Origin: Curvibacter sp.
GTDB taxonomy: Bacteria; Pseudomonadota; Gammaproteobacteria; Burkholderiales; Burkholderiaceae_C
Assembly (NCBI GenBank): GCA_020621965.1
Contig: JAHRYV010000009.1
Location: 1-64,000, forward strand
Length of the DNA stretch: 64,000 bases
Reading direction: 5' to 3'
The notes beneath the pieces were generated by a model. It was not told where the DNA came from. It did not search any database and was given only the letters and a program-made list of their open reading frames with translations. Shown piece after piece: positions 46,523 to 58,008 of the stretch (position 1 is its first letter; each line of letters begins with the position of its first letter). Both the position numbers and the translations under genes were made by a program.

Positions 46523-47913
46523 GGCTGGGGCCGATTATCCGGGGCGAAATGGCGCAGCGCGGCCTGCGCGATCGCCTCCCCCTGCTCGGGCACGAAATGC
46601 CCGCCCTGCTCCACCCGCAAGGGCTCGGGGCAGTTCCTGATCAGGCCACGCAGTTCCTGCATCACCGGCCAGCCCAGCACCGGGTCCTGCAGGCCCACGG
46701 CCATCAGGCTGCGGCCTTGCCACTGCTGTTGCCAGAACGCGCGCGCCAGGCGTGAGACGGCCGCACCGTCGGCATCCGTCGTTTCGGGCACCATGGGCGG
46801 GAAGGCGCGCAGTGCCGCGCGGTGGCCTCGATCGGGGAACGGCGCGTTGTAGGCCGCGCATTCCTGCGCGCTGAGTTGCGGGTTGCCGCGGGCCAGCAGG
46901 CGGCCCACGTCGTAATCCGGCTTCTTGGCGCACATCTCGCGCCAGGCCAGAAAGCCCGGCGTGAGCGGCGCCTCGCCGGTGGCCAGCAGCGTGTTCATGA
47001 CCAGCAGGCCGGCGTAACGCGATGGTGCCGCCATCGGCAGCGTCAGGCCCAGCAGGCCGCCCCAGTCCTGCACCACCAGCACCACGTTCCTCAGGTCGAG
47101 CCGTTCGATGAACTCCAGCAGCACCTGCCGATGCCAGCTGAAGCTGTGCGCGGCCTCCTTCTTGGGCTTGTCGCTCCTGCCGAAGCCGATCAGGTCCGGC
47201 GCCACCACGCGCTGGCCAGCGGCCAGGAAGACCGGGATCATCTTGCGATAGAGGTAGCTCCAGCTCGGGTTGCCGTGCAGACAGAGCCAGGTCAGCGGCG
47301 CGTCCTTCTGGCCTTCGTCCAGATAGTGCAGGCGCAGCCCGGCCAGGGCCGGCAGGTCGCTGAGGTAATGCGGTGCCCAGGGATAACCGGGCAGGTTGGC
47401 AAAACGCTCCTCGGGCGTGCGCACCGCATCCTCGCGCACCGGCTGGCTCAGGCGCCGCTGCGTTTCCCGTTTCCTCTGGAAGAAGTCCTGCAGCAGGGCG
47501 CCGCATTCGGCCGCCAGCACGCCACCCTGCACCTGGGTCTGGTGATTGAGTTGTGTATTGGCGAACAGGTCGAGCACCGAGCCGGCGGCGCCGGTCTTGG
47601 GGTCGGGGGCGCCGAAGACGACCCGCTTGAGGCGGGCATGCAGCAGCGCGCCGGCGCACATGGGACAGGGTTCGAGCGTGACGTAGAGCTCGCAGTCCTC
47701 CAGCCGGTAGTTGCCCCGCAGGCTGGCGGCCTCGCGCAGGGCCCGGATCTCGGCATGGGCCGTCGGGTCGTGGCTGCCGATGGGCGCGTTGTGGCCGGTG
47801 GCGATGACCTGGCCCTGGTGCACCAGCACCGCACCGACCGGCACCTCGCCGGCCTCGGCGGCTTGGCGCGCCAGGGCCAGGGCCTGGCGCATGAAATCTT
47901 GCTCAGTGGCCAT
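46519..47913 (-). CDS. tadA: TadA tRNA adenosine deaminase fused to a haloalkane-dehalogenase-like hydrolase
   Basis: 464 residues. Residues 1-155 are TadA, which makes inosine at the wobble base of tRNA-Arg(ACG): zinc site HAEIRA and PCPMCAGALLHARL, both complete. Residues ~180-464 match the DhlA subgroup of alpha/beta hydrolases: LHYLDEG, CLHGNPSWSYLYRKMIPVF, nucleophile Asp283 in VVQDWGGLLGLTLP with the halide-binding Trp beside it, Asp410 in VGLQDPVLG and His439 in GGHFVPEQ. A cap Trp in FLAWREMC fits the second halide ligand. There is no stop or internal start signal between the domains. paiB overlaps the 5' end and ldcA the 3' end. Confidence 0.9.
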   Translation of the reverse strand: MATEQDFMRQALALARQAAEAGEVPVGAVLVHQGQVIATGHNAPIGSHDPTAHAEIRALREAASLRGNYRLEDCELYVTLEPCPMCAGALLHARLKRVVFGAPDPKTGAAGSVLDLFANTQLNHQTQVQGGVLAAECGALLQDFFQRKRETQRRLSQPVREDAVRTPEERFANLPGYPWAPHYLSDLPALAGLRLHYLDEGQKDAPLTWLCLHGNPSWSYLYRKMIPVFLAAGQRVVAPDLIGFGRSDKPKKEAAHSFSWHRQVLLEFIERLDLRNVVLVVQDWGGLLGLTLPMAAPSRYAGLLVMNTLLATGEAPLTPGFLAWREMCAKKPDYDVGRLLARGNPQLSAQECAAYNAPFPDRGHRAALRAFPPMVPETTDADGAAVSRLARAFWQQQWQGRSLMAVGLQDPVLGWPVMQELRGLIRNCPEPLRVEQGGHFVPEQGEAIAQAALRHFAPDNRPQP

Positions 47914-48523
47914 GGAGACCGAGTTTGTCCATCCAGGCGGCCAGGGCGCGCTGGTTCTCGTCGCCGGCGGCGTAGGCCGCTTTCATGGCGGCATGCGCCT
48001 CGGGCCGGTGCTGGTTGAGCTTGAGCTTGCACTGCAGGTCGGTCACGCGCAACTCGAAGGCCACGATGCCGGCCAGCATCTTGCGCGCGTAGTCTTCTCC
48101 CAGGCTGCGCCACTGCGCGGCATAGGCCGGCTCGTGGTCGCCGATGAGCTGCTTGAGCAGCGTGTCCTTGGCGGCGGGTTCTTCGATCAATTGCGCCTGC
48201 ACCGTGCAGTGCACGGCCAGGTAGTTCCAGGTCGGCACCCGGGCCAGGTCCGGATAGACCGAGGGCGACATATAGGCATGCGGCCCAAGAAAGGTCACCA
48301 CGGCCTGCGGTCGCGCCTGCAGGTAACGCCAGTGCGCATTGGGCCGGGCCACATGGCCCAGCAGCACCAACTGGTCGCCCTGCTCCTGCGCATGCAGCGG
48401 CAGGTGGGTCACATAGGGCAGGCCCTGCTCGTCGGTGCTGATCAGGCTGGCCAGCGGGTACGCGCGCATCAGGGCCAGCGCCTGCGCGCGGTCGTCGGAC
48501 TGGAATTGCGGGGGCAGGTACAT
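47903..48523 (-). CDS. PaiB-family FMN-binding protein
   Basis: 206 residues, the usual PaiB length, with family segments MYLPPQFQSDD at the start, VTFLGPHAYMSPSVY and VPTWNYLAVHC for flavin binding, and KLKLNQHRPEA near the end. PaiB of Bacillus is described as a transcriptional regulator of degradative enzymes, but the fold is a flavin-reductase-like split barrel, so regulation here is unproven. It overlaps the tadA fusion by 11 bp and leads a leftward three-gene operon. Confidence 0.9.
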   Translation of the reverse strand: MYLPPQFQSDDRAQALALMRAYPLASLISTDEQGLPYVTHLPLHAQEQGDQLVLLGHVARPNAHWRYLQARPQAVVTFLGPHAYMSPSVYPDLARVPTWNYLAVHCTVQAQLIEEPAAKDTLLKQLIGDHEPAYAAQWRSLGEDYARKMLAGIVAFELRVTDLQCKLKLNQHRPEAHAAMKAAYAAGDENQRALAAWMDKLGLHGH

Positions 48524-48618
48524 GGTCCTGCCTACTTTAGCAGTCCTGCCCGGCGTTGCGCCATTTCTGCTACCGTAGACCGCAGCACAGACAAGTACAG
48601 GACGCGAGAGAGACAGGC

Positions 48619-50454
48619 ATGAGCGGCGCGCTGGTGGGGTTGCGGATCGATGGCGGGAACAAGCTGATGCGGCTGCACGGCGAGCGCAGCTGTGCAGGCG
48701 TGCTCACCGCCTTGCTGGACTACCTGCGCGGCGTCGACGACGTCCGCCTGGGTACCTATGCGCGCACGCTGAAGATGGTGGAGCCGGCGCACGGCCCTTT
48801 CCCCGACGAGGCTGCCCGGGCCGTGCTGCAAGCCTTTTTCGAAGACCGTTTCGGCGAGAGCTTCCGGCCACAGACCTGGGCCGAAGCCTTTGCCGCCTTG
48901 CCCGAGCTGGAGGGCTGGCATGCGGGCGCGCCCTACCTGCCGGCGGCCAGCCTGGACAGCTGCGGCGACGTGACCTGGGGCTTTCTGATCGACCTCGATG
49001 CCGATGCGCTGCAGATCTTCGTCAACCGCAATGCGCGTTTTCATTGGCGTGACATGGCCGGCTCCCAGCCCGCCTACTGCACCCTGTCCCTGGCCCACGC
49101 GCGCCAGTTGACGGTGCCAGACCTCGAGGCGCTGCACGGCCTGCTGCAGCAGCATTCCTACTCCGATGGCATCGATCCGGTCCTGCCGCTGCGCGATGCC
49201 GAGTCCGCGCCCTTTCCCGGCCCCGGCGCCTGGCAGGCGCGGCTCAGGCTGGCGCACGGGCGCGTGCGGCTGCTGCTCGAGCGCGGATCGCTGCGCGCCA
49301 GGGTCCGGCAGGTCGGCGAACTCAGGCTGGACGATCCCCACTGCGGGGCCCTGCTGCGCGCAGCGCTGGATCCGCCGGTGCTGGCGCTGGCGCAATCCAT
49401 CTACGGGCCGGGGGCGCGCCTCGGGCAGCTCGCCCAGGTGGCGACGCAGCTGCCTGCGCTGCCCTTCGCCCCTGGCGATGGCGGCCTGCCCCTGCTCGAC
49501 CTGGGCCTGAGCCCGGCCTGCGGGCTGAGCCTGCCGCTGGGGCCGGCTTTCTTCGATGCGGTGCGCGCACGTTTCCTGGCCGCCGGCATGAGCGCGCAAG
49601 GCTGGCGTTTCCTGATCAAGCAGGACAACGCGGTGCTGCGCTTCGTGCTGCAGTTCTTCCCGCCGTCGGCGCGCATCCTGGGCAGCTTTGCCCATTTCGT
49701 CAACCTGCTGGCCAGCGCGCTGCAAAACGAGGCGCTGCGGATCGAGCGCTGCCAGCCGGCGCTGCGCGGTGTCGAGCGCATCCTCGACCGTACACGCGGG
49801 CGCCCCGGCCCCTTGCGGGAAGAAAACGCGCGCATCTTCCTGCGCGCCATCATGCGCGCGCGCCTGTCCGGGGATGAAGAGGCCAACCTGGCCCACGAGG
49901 CGCAGGACGTGTCCGACTTCGTCTACGCCCACACGGTGGTGCTCAAGGGCGCGTCCTGGCGCTCGCTGTGCCGCCGCTCCGATGCCTGGCACCGGGCGCT
50001 GCTGATCACGGTCGACCCCGACAAGGACGTGCGCTGGCCGGCGCTGCTGCCGGTGTACCGCACGGGCCCCTTCCTCGCGGTCGAGCTCGATTGCGGCTTC
50101 CTGCTGGCCGAGGACGGCCTGGAGCAGCGCCACTGCATCGGCACCTATGCCAATGCCTGCGCCAGCGGCGCCACCCGGGTGTTCTCGCTGCGCCGCGACG
50201 GCCGGCGCACCGCCACCATCGAACTGCAGCGCGGCCATGACGGCGCCTGGCGCATGGTTCAGATCCGTGGCAAGGCCAATACGGTGGTGTGCGACCCGGC
50301 CATCCTGGAGGCGGCCGACCAGGTGAGCCAAAGTTATGCGGAGGCGGCACGCACGCGCGAGCACGCGGAGTTTGCGCGGGCGCGCGAACGCGGCCCGGCG
50401 AGCGGTTACCTGTCGCCCGCGCTCCCGATCCAGGGGGAGTACTGGACCGGCTAG
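48619..50454 (+). CDS. PcfJ-domain protein
   Basis: 611 residues from ATG 48619 (MSGALVGLRIDGG). The C-terminal third (~495-590) is PcfJ-like: LEQRHCIGTYANACASG, then TRVFSLRRDGRR and MVQIRGKANTVV. The N-terminal 400 residues are mostly unrecognised, with helical repeats around FVNLLASALQNEAL. PcfJ was named from a conjugative plasmid gene, and PcfJ-domain proteins appear on mobile elements, but no other conjugation gene is nearby. It is divergent from paiB (95-bp gap). GC is high, so it is not an obvious recent arrival. Function unknown. Confidence 0.7.
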   Translation: MSGALVGLRIDGGNKLMRLHGERSCAGVLTALLDYLRGVDDVRLGTYARTLKMVEPAHGPFPDEAARAVLQAFFEDRFGESFRPQTWAEAFAALPELEGWHAGAPYLPAASLDSCGDVTWGFLIDLDADALQIFVNRNARFHWRDMAGSQPAYCTLSLAHARQLTVPDLEALHGLLQQHSYSDGIDPVLPLRDAESAPFPGPGAWQARLRLAHGRVRLLLERGSLRARVRQVGELRLDDPHCGALLRAALDPPVLALAQSIYGPGARLGQLAQVATQLPALPFAPGDGGLPLLDLGLSPACGLSLPLGPAFFDAVRARFLAAGMSAQGWRFLIKQDNAVLRFVLQFFPPSARILGSFAHFVNLLASALQNEALRIERCQPALRGVERILDRTRGRPGPLREENARIFLRAIMRARLSGDEEANLAHEAQDVSDFVYAHTVVLKGASWRSLCRRSDAWHRALLITVDPDKDVRWPALLPVYRTGPFLAVELDCGFLLAEDGLEQRHCIGTYANACASGATRVFSLRRDGRRTATIELQRGHDGAWRMVQIRGKANTVVCDPAILEAADQVSQSYAEAARTREHAEFARARERGPASGYLSPALPIQGEYWTG

Positions 50455-50491
50455 CCGGTCCGCCGCGCGGCCCGCAGGCCGCGCGCTCGCC

Positions 50492-52111
50492 TCACTCCCA
50501 CTCGATGGTGGCCGGCGGCTTGGAGCTGACGTCGTAGGTGACGCGGTTGATGCCGCGCACCTCGTTGATGATGCGGCTGGAGACCTTCTTGAGCAGGCTG
50601 TAGGGCAGCTCAGCCCAGTCGGCGGTCATGAAGTCGCTGGTCTGCACGGCGCGCAGGGCCACCACGTAGTCGTAGGTGCGGCCGTCGCCCATCACGCCCA
50701 CGCTCTTGACCGGCAGGAAGACCGTGAACGCCTGGCTGGTCAGGTCGTACCAGGTCTTGCCGGAGATCGGATCGATGGTGGAGCGCAGCTCCTCGATGAA
50801 GATGGCGTCGGCGCGGCGCAGCAGGTCGGCGTAATCCTTCTTCACTTCACCCAGGATGCGCACGCCCAGGCCCGGGCCCGGGAAGGGATGGCGGTACACC
50901 ATGTCGTGCGGCAGGCCCAGGGCCACGCCCAGCTCGCGCACCTCGTCCTTGAACAGGTCGCGCAGCGGCTCCAGCAGCTTGAGGCCCAGTTGTTCCGGCA
51001 GGCCGCCCACGTTGTGGTGGCTCTTGATGGTGACGGCCTTCTTGCTCTTGGCGCCACCCGATTCGATGACGTCCGGATAAATCGTGCCCTGGGCCAGGAA
51101 GGTCGCGCCCTTGTGACCGGTGCCGCTGGCCTTGAGCTTGGCCGCCTCGGCCTTGAAGACGTCGACGAACAGGCCGCCGATGATCTTGCGTTTGGCCTCC
51201 GGGTCGCTGACGCCGGCCAGCTTGCCCAGGAACAGCTCGCTGGCGTCGACGCGGATCACCTTGGCGTGCAGCTTGCCGGCAAACATGTCCATGACCATGT
51301 CGCCCTCGTTCAGGCGCAGCAGGCCATGGTCGACGAAGACGCAGGTCAGCTGCTCGCCGATGGCGCGGTGGATCAGCGCCGCCGCCACGGACGAATCGAC
51401 GCCGCCGGACAGGCCGAGGATCACCTCTTCGTCGCCCACCTGCTTGCGGATGGCCGCCACCGCCTCGGCCACGTGGTCGCGCATGACCCAGTCCGGCCGG
51501 GTGCCGCAGATCTCCAGCACAAAGCGCTCCAGGATGGCGCGGCCCTGCACGGTGTGGGTGACTTCGGGGTGGAACTGCACGGCGTAGAAGCGGCGCTGCT
51601 CATCCGCCATGCCGGCGATGGGGCAGCTCGGCGTGCTGGCCATGAGCTTGAAGCCGGGCGGGAACTCGGTGACCTTGTCGCCGTGGCTCATCCAGACCTT
51701 GAGCATGCCGTGGCCTTCGGGCGTCGTGAAGTCGGCGATGTCCTTGAGCAGCGCGGTGTGGCCATGGGCGCGCACCTCGGCGTAGCCGAATTCGCGCTGG
51801 TGGCCGCTTTCGACCTTGCCGCCCAACTGCTGCGCCATGGTCTGCATGCCGTAGCAGATGCCCAGCACCGGCACGCCGAGTTGGAACACGGCGTCCGGCG
51901 CCTTGTCGGTCGATTCCTCGTAGACGCTGGCATGGCTGCCCGAGAGGATCACCCCCTTGAGCTGGCCGTCGGCGGCGAACTGGCGCACCCAGTCGTCCGT
52001 CACGTCGCAGGGATGGACCTCGCAGTACACATGGGCTTCGCGCACCCGGCGCGCGATCAGCTGCGTGACCTGGGAGCCGAAATCGAGGATGAGGATCTTC
52101 TGGTGTTGCAT
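50492..52111 (-). CDS. guaA: GMP synthase (glutamine-hydrolysing)
   Basis: 539 residues. The glutamine amidotransferase domain (1-205) has the nucleophile in [10 protein letters not shown] and the His/Glu pair in QFHPEVTHT. The ATP-pyrophosphatase domain has [12 protein letters not shown], and the C-terminal dimerisation domain ends [17 protein letters not shown]. It converts XMP to GMP. It lies 63 bp downstream of guaB on the same strand, the standard guaBA pair. Confidence 0.98.
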   Translation of the reverse strand: MQHQKILILDFGSQVTQLIARRVREAHVYCEVHPCDVTDDWVRQFAADGQLKGVILSGSHASVYEESTDKAPDAVFQLGVPVLGICYGMQTMAQQLGGKVESGHQREFGYAEVRAHGHTALLKDIADFTTPEGHGMLKVWMSHGDKVTEFPPGFKLMASTPSCPIAGMADEQRRFYAVQFHPEVTHTVQGRAILERFVLEICGTRPDWVMRDHVAEAVAAIRKQVGDEEVILGLSGGVDSSVAAALIHRAIGEQLTCVFVDHGLLRLNEGDMVMDMFAGKLHAKVIRVDASELFLGKLAGVSDPEAKRKIIGGLFVDVFKAEAAKLKASGTGHKGATFLAQGTIYPDVIESGGAKSKKAVTIKSHHNVGGLPEQLGLKLLEPLRDLFKDEVRELGVALGLPHDMVYRHPFPGPGLGVRILGEVKKDYADLLRRADAIFIEELRSTIDPISGKTWYDLTSQAFTVFLPVKSVGVMGDGRTYDYVVALRAVQTSDFMTADWAELPYSLLKKVSSRIINEVRGINRVTYDVSSKPPATIEWE

Positions 52112-52174
52112 GGCGTTCTAAAAGGCAAAGGCCCGAACGCCAAGGGGTGGGTTCGGGCCTGTGTTTGAAGGCGG

Positions 52175-54268
<2,094 letters not shown>

Positions 54269-54275
54269 CCCGGCC

Positions 54276-54611
54276 TCAGTAGCCGGCCTTGGCGCCGGCG
54301 CGCCGCTTGGCAAACAGCCCGGTCGTGCGTGCCCCCTGGGTGGCAAAGCGTTCCCGCCGCGCGACCTTGGGGTCGACCCGCAGCGGCCGGTAGATTTCCA
54401 CCCGGTCCCGGTCGCGCAACAGCTGTTCGCGTGTCGCCTTGCGGCCCCAGATGCCCACGGTGGCATGGTCCAGATCCAGTTCCGGATACATCGTGGCCAG
54501 GCCACTGGCCTGCAGGGCCTGGGCCAGCGTGGCGCCGGCCAGCAGGCGCAGGCGCAGTTCGCACACCTGGCGCGCGGCCGGGGCATAGGCGACGACCACC
54601 TCGATGTCCAT
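54276..54611 (-). CDS. ratB: RnfH-family protein (RatB)
   Basis: 111 residues, ubiquitin-like beta-grasp RnfH family: MDIEVVVAYAPAARQVCELRL, then ALQASGLATMYPELD and DRVEIYRPLRVDPK. ATG 54611 is used; a start at 54623 would overlap ratA further. Together with RatA it forms the conserved ratA-ratB pair next to smpB. Biochemical function is unclear. Confidence 0.88.
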   Translation of the reverse strand: MDIEVVVAYAPAARQVCELRLRLLAGATLAQALQASGLATMYPELDLDHATVGIWGRKATREQLLRDRDRVEIYRPLRVDPKVARRERFATQGARTTGLFAKRRAGAKAGY

Positions 54612-54612
54612 C

Positions 54613-55056
54613 TCAGCCCCCATAAACCTGCTCGGCCCGCTTGACGAAAGCGTCGACCATGCTGGCGGCGATCTTGTCGAAGACCGGCCCCACCAGCTTG
54701 CCCAGCAAGGCGTTGGAAAAACCGTAGTTCAGCGTCAGCTCGACCTTGCAGGCCCGCTGGCCGCCCTCGCCCACCGGCAGGAACTTCCACTGGCCATGGA
54801 GCTGGGAGAACGGGCCGTTGATCAGTTCCATCTTCACGGCGCTGCCCGGCAGGTGGGTGTTGCGGGTGGTGAAGGTCTGGCGCACGCCGCTGAAGGCGAT
54901 GCCGACCTCGGCCGTCACCCCGCCATCGTGGGCCTCCAGCACGCGGGCGTGGTCGCACCAGGGCAGGAACTTGGGATAGTCGGCCACGCCGGTGACCAGC
55001 TCGTACATTTCCTGCGGGCTGTACCAGATCAGAACGGACTTGTGCACGGTTTTCAT
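54613..55056 (-). CDS. ratA: RatA / SRPBCC (COQ10-like) protein
   Basis: 147-residue START-like fold: [27 protein letters not shown] at the N-terminus and [18 protein letters not shown] in the terminal helix. E. coli RatA was described as inhibiting 70S ribosome association, while related Coq10 proteins bind quinones, so the true role here is open. It is divergent from smpB with 64 bp between the starts. Confidence 0.9.
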   Translation of the reverse strand: MKTVHKSVLIWYSPQEMYELVTGVADYPKFLPWCDHARVLEAHDGGVTAEVGIAFSGVRQTFTTRNTHLPGSAVKMELINGPFSQLHGQWKFLPVGEGGQRACKVELTLNYGFSNALLGKLVGPVFDKIAASMVDAFVKRAEQVYGG

Positions 55057-55120
55057 AGAATGCAGGGCTCGCAGGCCTAGACTGAATTGTAAGTTTGGCA
55101 GCTGCCCCTATCTGACCCCC

Positions 55121-55594
55121 ATGGCCAAAAAACCCGAAACACCCGCCCGCATCGCTGAAAACAAGAAGGCGGCCTTCAATTACTTCTTCGAGGAACGCTT
55201 CGAGGCCGGCATGGTGCTGGAGGGCTGGGAGGTCAAGGCCGTGCGCGAAGGCAAGGTCCAGCTGACCGACGGCTACGTGGTGATCCGCGGTGGCGAGCTC
55301 TACATCATCGGCGTCCTGATCAACCCGCTCAAGAGCGCCTCCACCCACGTCAACCCCGAAGCCGCGCGCACGCGCAAGCTGCTGCTGCACAAGGAAGAGA
55401 TCCGTCGCCTGATCGGCAAGGTCGAGCAAAAAGGCTACACCCTGGTGCCGATCAACCTGCACTGGAAGAACGGCCGCGTCAAATGCGAGATCGCCCTGGC
55501 CAAGGGCAAGGCCGAACACGACAAGCGCGACACCATCAAGGACCGCGAAGGCAGGCGCGAGGTGGAGCGGGCCATGAAAAACCGCAGTCGCTGA
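55121..55594 (+). CDS. smpB: SsrA-binding protein SmpB
   Basis: 157 residues, normal for SmpB. Conserved parts: [29 protein letters not shown], then [24 protein letters not shown] and the basic C-terminal tail [20 protein letters not shown]. It brings tmRNA to stalled ribosomes. The tmRNA gene ssrA is not seen in the window. Confidence 0.98.
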   Translation: MAKKPETPARIAENKKAAFNYFFEERFEAGMVLEGWEVKAVREGKVQLTDGYVVIRGGELYIIGVLINPLKSASTHVNPEAARTRKLLLHKEEIRRLIGKVEQKGYTLVPINLHWKNGRVKCEIALAKGKAEHDKRDTIKDREGRREVERAMKNRSR

Positions 55595-55611
55595 TTTTTC
55601 TGTGGCGGGCT

Positions 55612-55640
55612 GGAATAAACCCGGGTCGGCCAGCGTTTAT
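55612..55640 (+). promoter_or_regulatory. Possible ECF-sigma promoter
   Basis: GGAATAAA (55612-55619), 14 bp, then CGTTTAT (55634-55640). This resembles ECF-type promoters with a GGAAT-like -35 and a CGT-type -10, and stands 43 bp before the lipoprotein start. If read by the sigma factor encoded at 56103, the lipoprotein-sigma-anti-sigma set would be autoregulated. The downstream lipoprotein at 57564 does not show an equivalent pair that I can find. Confidence 0.4.
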
Positions 55641-55682
55641 CTCTTTGTGCACGCCTTTGTGCGCAAACCACCGGAGATGAAC

Positions 55683-56078
55683 ATGCCATTGACCGCCTCC
55701 CGCGCCAAGCGCGCCTTCCTGACCCTTACCCTGAGCGCGGCCCTGCTGGCCGGCTGCGCTGCCATGGCCGGTGCCCCGGCCCAGGTGACCGATGGCGTGC
55801 TGACCGGCCCCACGGGCATGACCCTCTATACCTTCGACCGGGACGCGGCCGGCAGCGGCAAATCGGTCTGCAACGGCCCCTGCGCGACCAACTGGCCGCC
55901 ACTGCTGGCCGGAGACATGGACCAGGCCAGCGGCGACTACAGCATCATCACCCGCGACGACGGCAAGAAGCAGTGGGCCTTCAAGGGCAAGCCGCTGTAC
56001 TACTGGAGCAAGGACAGCAAACCGGGCGACCGCACGGGGGACGGCGTCAACAAGGTCTGGCAGCTCGCGCGGCCTTGA
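55683..56078 (+). CDS. COG4315-type lipoprotein (1)
   Basis: 131 residues from ATG 55683, with GGAG 6 bp upstream; ATG 55677 is too close to that site. Lipobox LLAGC follows the signal peptide. The mature part has a conserved small domain: GPTGMTLYTFDRD, CNGPCATNWPPLLAG, QWAFKGKPLYYW and GDGVNKVWQL, with two Cys probably disulfide-bonded. This matches the 'secreted repeat of unknown function' family. Function unknown; envelope location is clear. It stands before the sigma factor and has a paralogue at 57564. Confidence 0.87.
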   Translation: MPLTASRAKRAFLTLTLSAALLAGCAAMAGAPAQVTDGVLTGPTGMTLYTFDRDAAGSGKSVCNGPCATNWPPLLAGDMDQASGDYSIITRDDGKKQWAFKGKPLYYWSKDSKPGDRTGDGVNKVWQLARP

Positions 56079-56102
56079 AGCCCGGGCTATAACGCCTGAG
56101 TG

Positions 56103-56627
56103 ATGAACCGCCAGCCGCTGATCGACCAGATTCCCGCCTTGCGCCGCTACGCGCGCGCGCTGACCGGGGACGCCTGGGCGGCCGACGATCTGGTGCAGGA
56201 CACGCTGGAGCGGGCCTGTGCCAAATGGCGTCTCTGGCTGGCGGGCTCGGATCTGCGGGCCTGGCTGTTCACGCTCATGCACAACCTGTACGTGAGCCAG
56301 GTTCGCCACCGCCTGCGCCAGGGCGAGCTGGCCCAGCCGCAGGATCTGGCGGAGCTGGCCCAGGAACCGGCGGCGCCCGCCAGCGGCGCCGACAGCGCCA
56401 TCGACCTGCAGCGCTGCCTGCTGCGCCTGCCCGAGGAGCAGCGCGTGGTGCTCCTGCTGGTCACGCTGGAAGACCTCTCTTATGCCGAGGTCGCACGGAT
56501 CACGGGTGTGCCCGTGGGCACCGTGATGTCGCGCCTGTCGCGCGCACGCAGCCGGCTGCAGGAACTGATGGCGGCGTCCGCGGTTGCTGCCGGCTCCGTG
56601 GCCCCGCCCCTGCGGCGCCTGAAATGA
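56103..56627 (+). CDS. ECF RNA polymerase sigma factor
   Basis: 174 residues. Region 2: LRRYARALTGDAWAADDLVQDTLERA and RAWLFTLMHNLYVSQVRH. Region 4: LLRLPEEQRVVLLLVTLEDLSYAEVA, then GVPVGTVMSRLSRARSRL. ATG 56103 is preferred over the overlapping GTG at 56100. The anti-sigma candidate follows after 16 bp. Target promoters may include the one proposed at 55612. Confidence 0.92.
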   Translation: MNRQPLIDQIPALRRYARALTGDAWAADDLVQDTLERACAKWRLWLAGSDLRAWLFTLMHNLYVSQVRHRLRQGELAQPQDLAELAQEPAAPASGADSAIDLQRCLLRLPEEQRVVLLLVTLEDLSYAEVARITGVPVGTVMSRLSRARSRLQELMAASAVAAGSVAPPLRRLK

Positions 56628-56643
56628 GGAACTGAAGATCGCC

Positions 56644-57453
56644 ATGGATAAGCGCCCCGCTCCCCCCGTCCTTGAAGAGGAACTGCATGCCCTGCTCGAC
56701 GGCCGGCTCGACGCCACCGCGCGCACCGACCTTGAGCAGCGGCTGGCGCGGGACCCGGCGGCCAGCGCCACGCTGCAGGCCTGGCAAGGCCAACGCGAGG
56801 CCCTGCGCCGCCTGCATGGGGAGGTGCTGGACGAACCCGTGCCGGCGTCCCTGCTGGCGGCGGCCGGCCAGGCGCAACAGACCCGCGAGCAGCTGCAGCA
56901 ATGGTGGCGCTGGGGCGGCGTGGCCGCCGGCGTGACCCTGGCCTTCGGCCTGGGCTGGTTCATGCACGGGCAACAGCCGCTGTCGCCGGGTTCCCAGCTG
57001 GCCCGCCAGCAGCCGGCACGCGAATTCGTGCAGCAGGCCGCCCTTGCCCACGCCGTTTATGCGCCAGAAGTTCGTCATCCGGTGGAGGTGGGCGCGGCGC
57101 AGGAGGAACACCTGGTGCAGTGGCTGTCCAAGCGCCTGGGCCGTCCGCTCAAGCTGCCCCGTCTGAACGAGCGGGGTTACGAGTTGATGGGCGGCCGCCT
57201 GCTGCCCGGCAGCGACGGTGCGCGGGCCCAGTTCATGTACCAGAATGCGGGCGGCGAACGGGTCACCCTGTACTTGGGCAGCACGCCCGGGCAGCTGGGG
57301 GCGGCGGCCGAGGTCACCGAATTCCGCTACAGCACCGACGGCCCGGTGCCCGGCTTCTACTGGGTCGACGAGGGCTTTGCCTATGCGCTGTCGGGCCCCT
57401 TGACACGCCAGCAGCTGCTGCAGCTGGCGCAGGCCGTCCATCACCAGTTGTGA
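56644..57453 (+). CDS. Anti-sigma factor, membrane-anchored
   Basis: 269 residues: an N-terminal cytoplasmic segment (LEEELHALLDGRLDATARTDLEQRL) typical of anti-sigma proteins, one membrane helix at ~92-109 (GGVAAGVTLAFGLGWFM) and a ~155-residue periplasmic domain with EVTEFRYSTDGPVPGFYWV. There is no HxxxCxxC zinc motif, so it is not a ZAS protein. It should hold the ECF sigma factor until an envelope signal. Partnership rests on adjacency. Confidence 0.85.
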   Translation: MDKRPAPPVLEEELHALLDGRLDATARTDLEQRLARDPAASATLQAWQGQREALRRLHGEVLDEPVPASLLAAAGQAQQTREQLQQWWRWGGVAAGVTLAFGLGWFMHGQQPLSPGSQLARQQPAREFVQQAALAHAVYAPEVRHPVEVGAAQEEHLVQWLSKRLGRPLKLPRLNERGYELMGGRLLPGSDGARAQFMYQNAGGERVTLYLGSTPGQLGAAAEVTEFRYSTDGPVPGFYWVDEGFAYALSGPLTRQQLLQLAQAVHHQL

Positions 57454-57563
57454 GCCCAAGCCGCCGCCCCGTGCGGCTGACATGAAACTGCAATATCGCT
57501 GACATACAAACGGGGGGACGCCTGGGCGCTGAGCCAGGTGTTCTCAACCCTAGGAGTACCTGA

Positions 57564-57956
57564 ATGAAAAAATCGATTGTTATCCTGGCCTCTGTCGTGC
57601 TGGCCACCCTGCTGAGCGCCTGCGGCACCCTCTCCGGCTCGGCTTCCGGCAGCCTGCCCTCCAAGGCGGCCGACGGCACCCTGGTCGGCGCCAACGGCAT
57701 GACCCTGTACACCTTCAAGAAGGACGGCAAGAACACGGGCATGTCGGAGTGTTATGAGCAGTGCGCCACCAACTGGCCGCCGCTGACGGTCCAGCCCGAT
57801 GAGCACCCGACCCAGGAGTACACCCAGATCATCCGCATGGATGGCAGCCGCCAGTGGGCCTACCAGGGCCAGCCGCTCTATTTCTACGCCAAGGATGCCA
57901 AGCCCGGCGACAAGCTGGGTGATGGCGTGGGTGGCAACTGGAACGTCGCCAAATAA
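57564..57956 (+). CDS. COG4315-type lipoprotein (2)
   Basis: 130 residues with lipobox LLSAC (Cys20) and the same domain as the 55683 protein: GANGMTLYTFKKDGK, CYEQCATNWPPLTV, QWAYQGQPLYFYAKD and GDGVGGNWNV. AGGAG lies 8-9 bp before the ATG. It is separated from the anti-sigma gene by 110 bp that contain a repeated GCTGACAT, so it may have its own promoter. A bidirectional terminator follows it. Confidence 0.87.
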   Translation: MKKSIVILASVVLATLLSACGTLSGSASGSLPSKAADGTLVGANGMTLYTFKKDGKNTGMSECYEQCATNWPPLTVQPDEHPTQEYTQIIRMDGSRQWAYQGQPLYFYAKDAKPGDKLGDGVGGNWNVAK

Positions 57957-58008
57957 GCACCTGTCCCCGCCGGGGGCGATGTTTCCCGACCCCCGTGCGG
58001 ACAACAAA

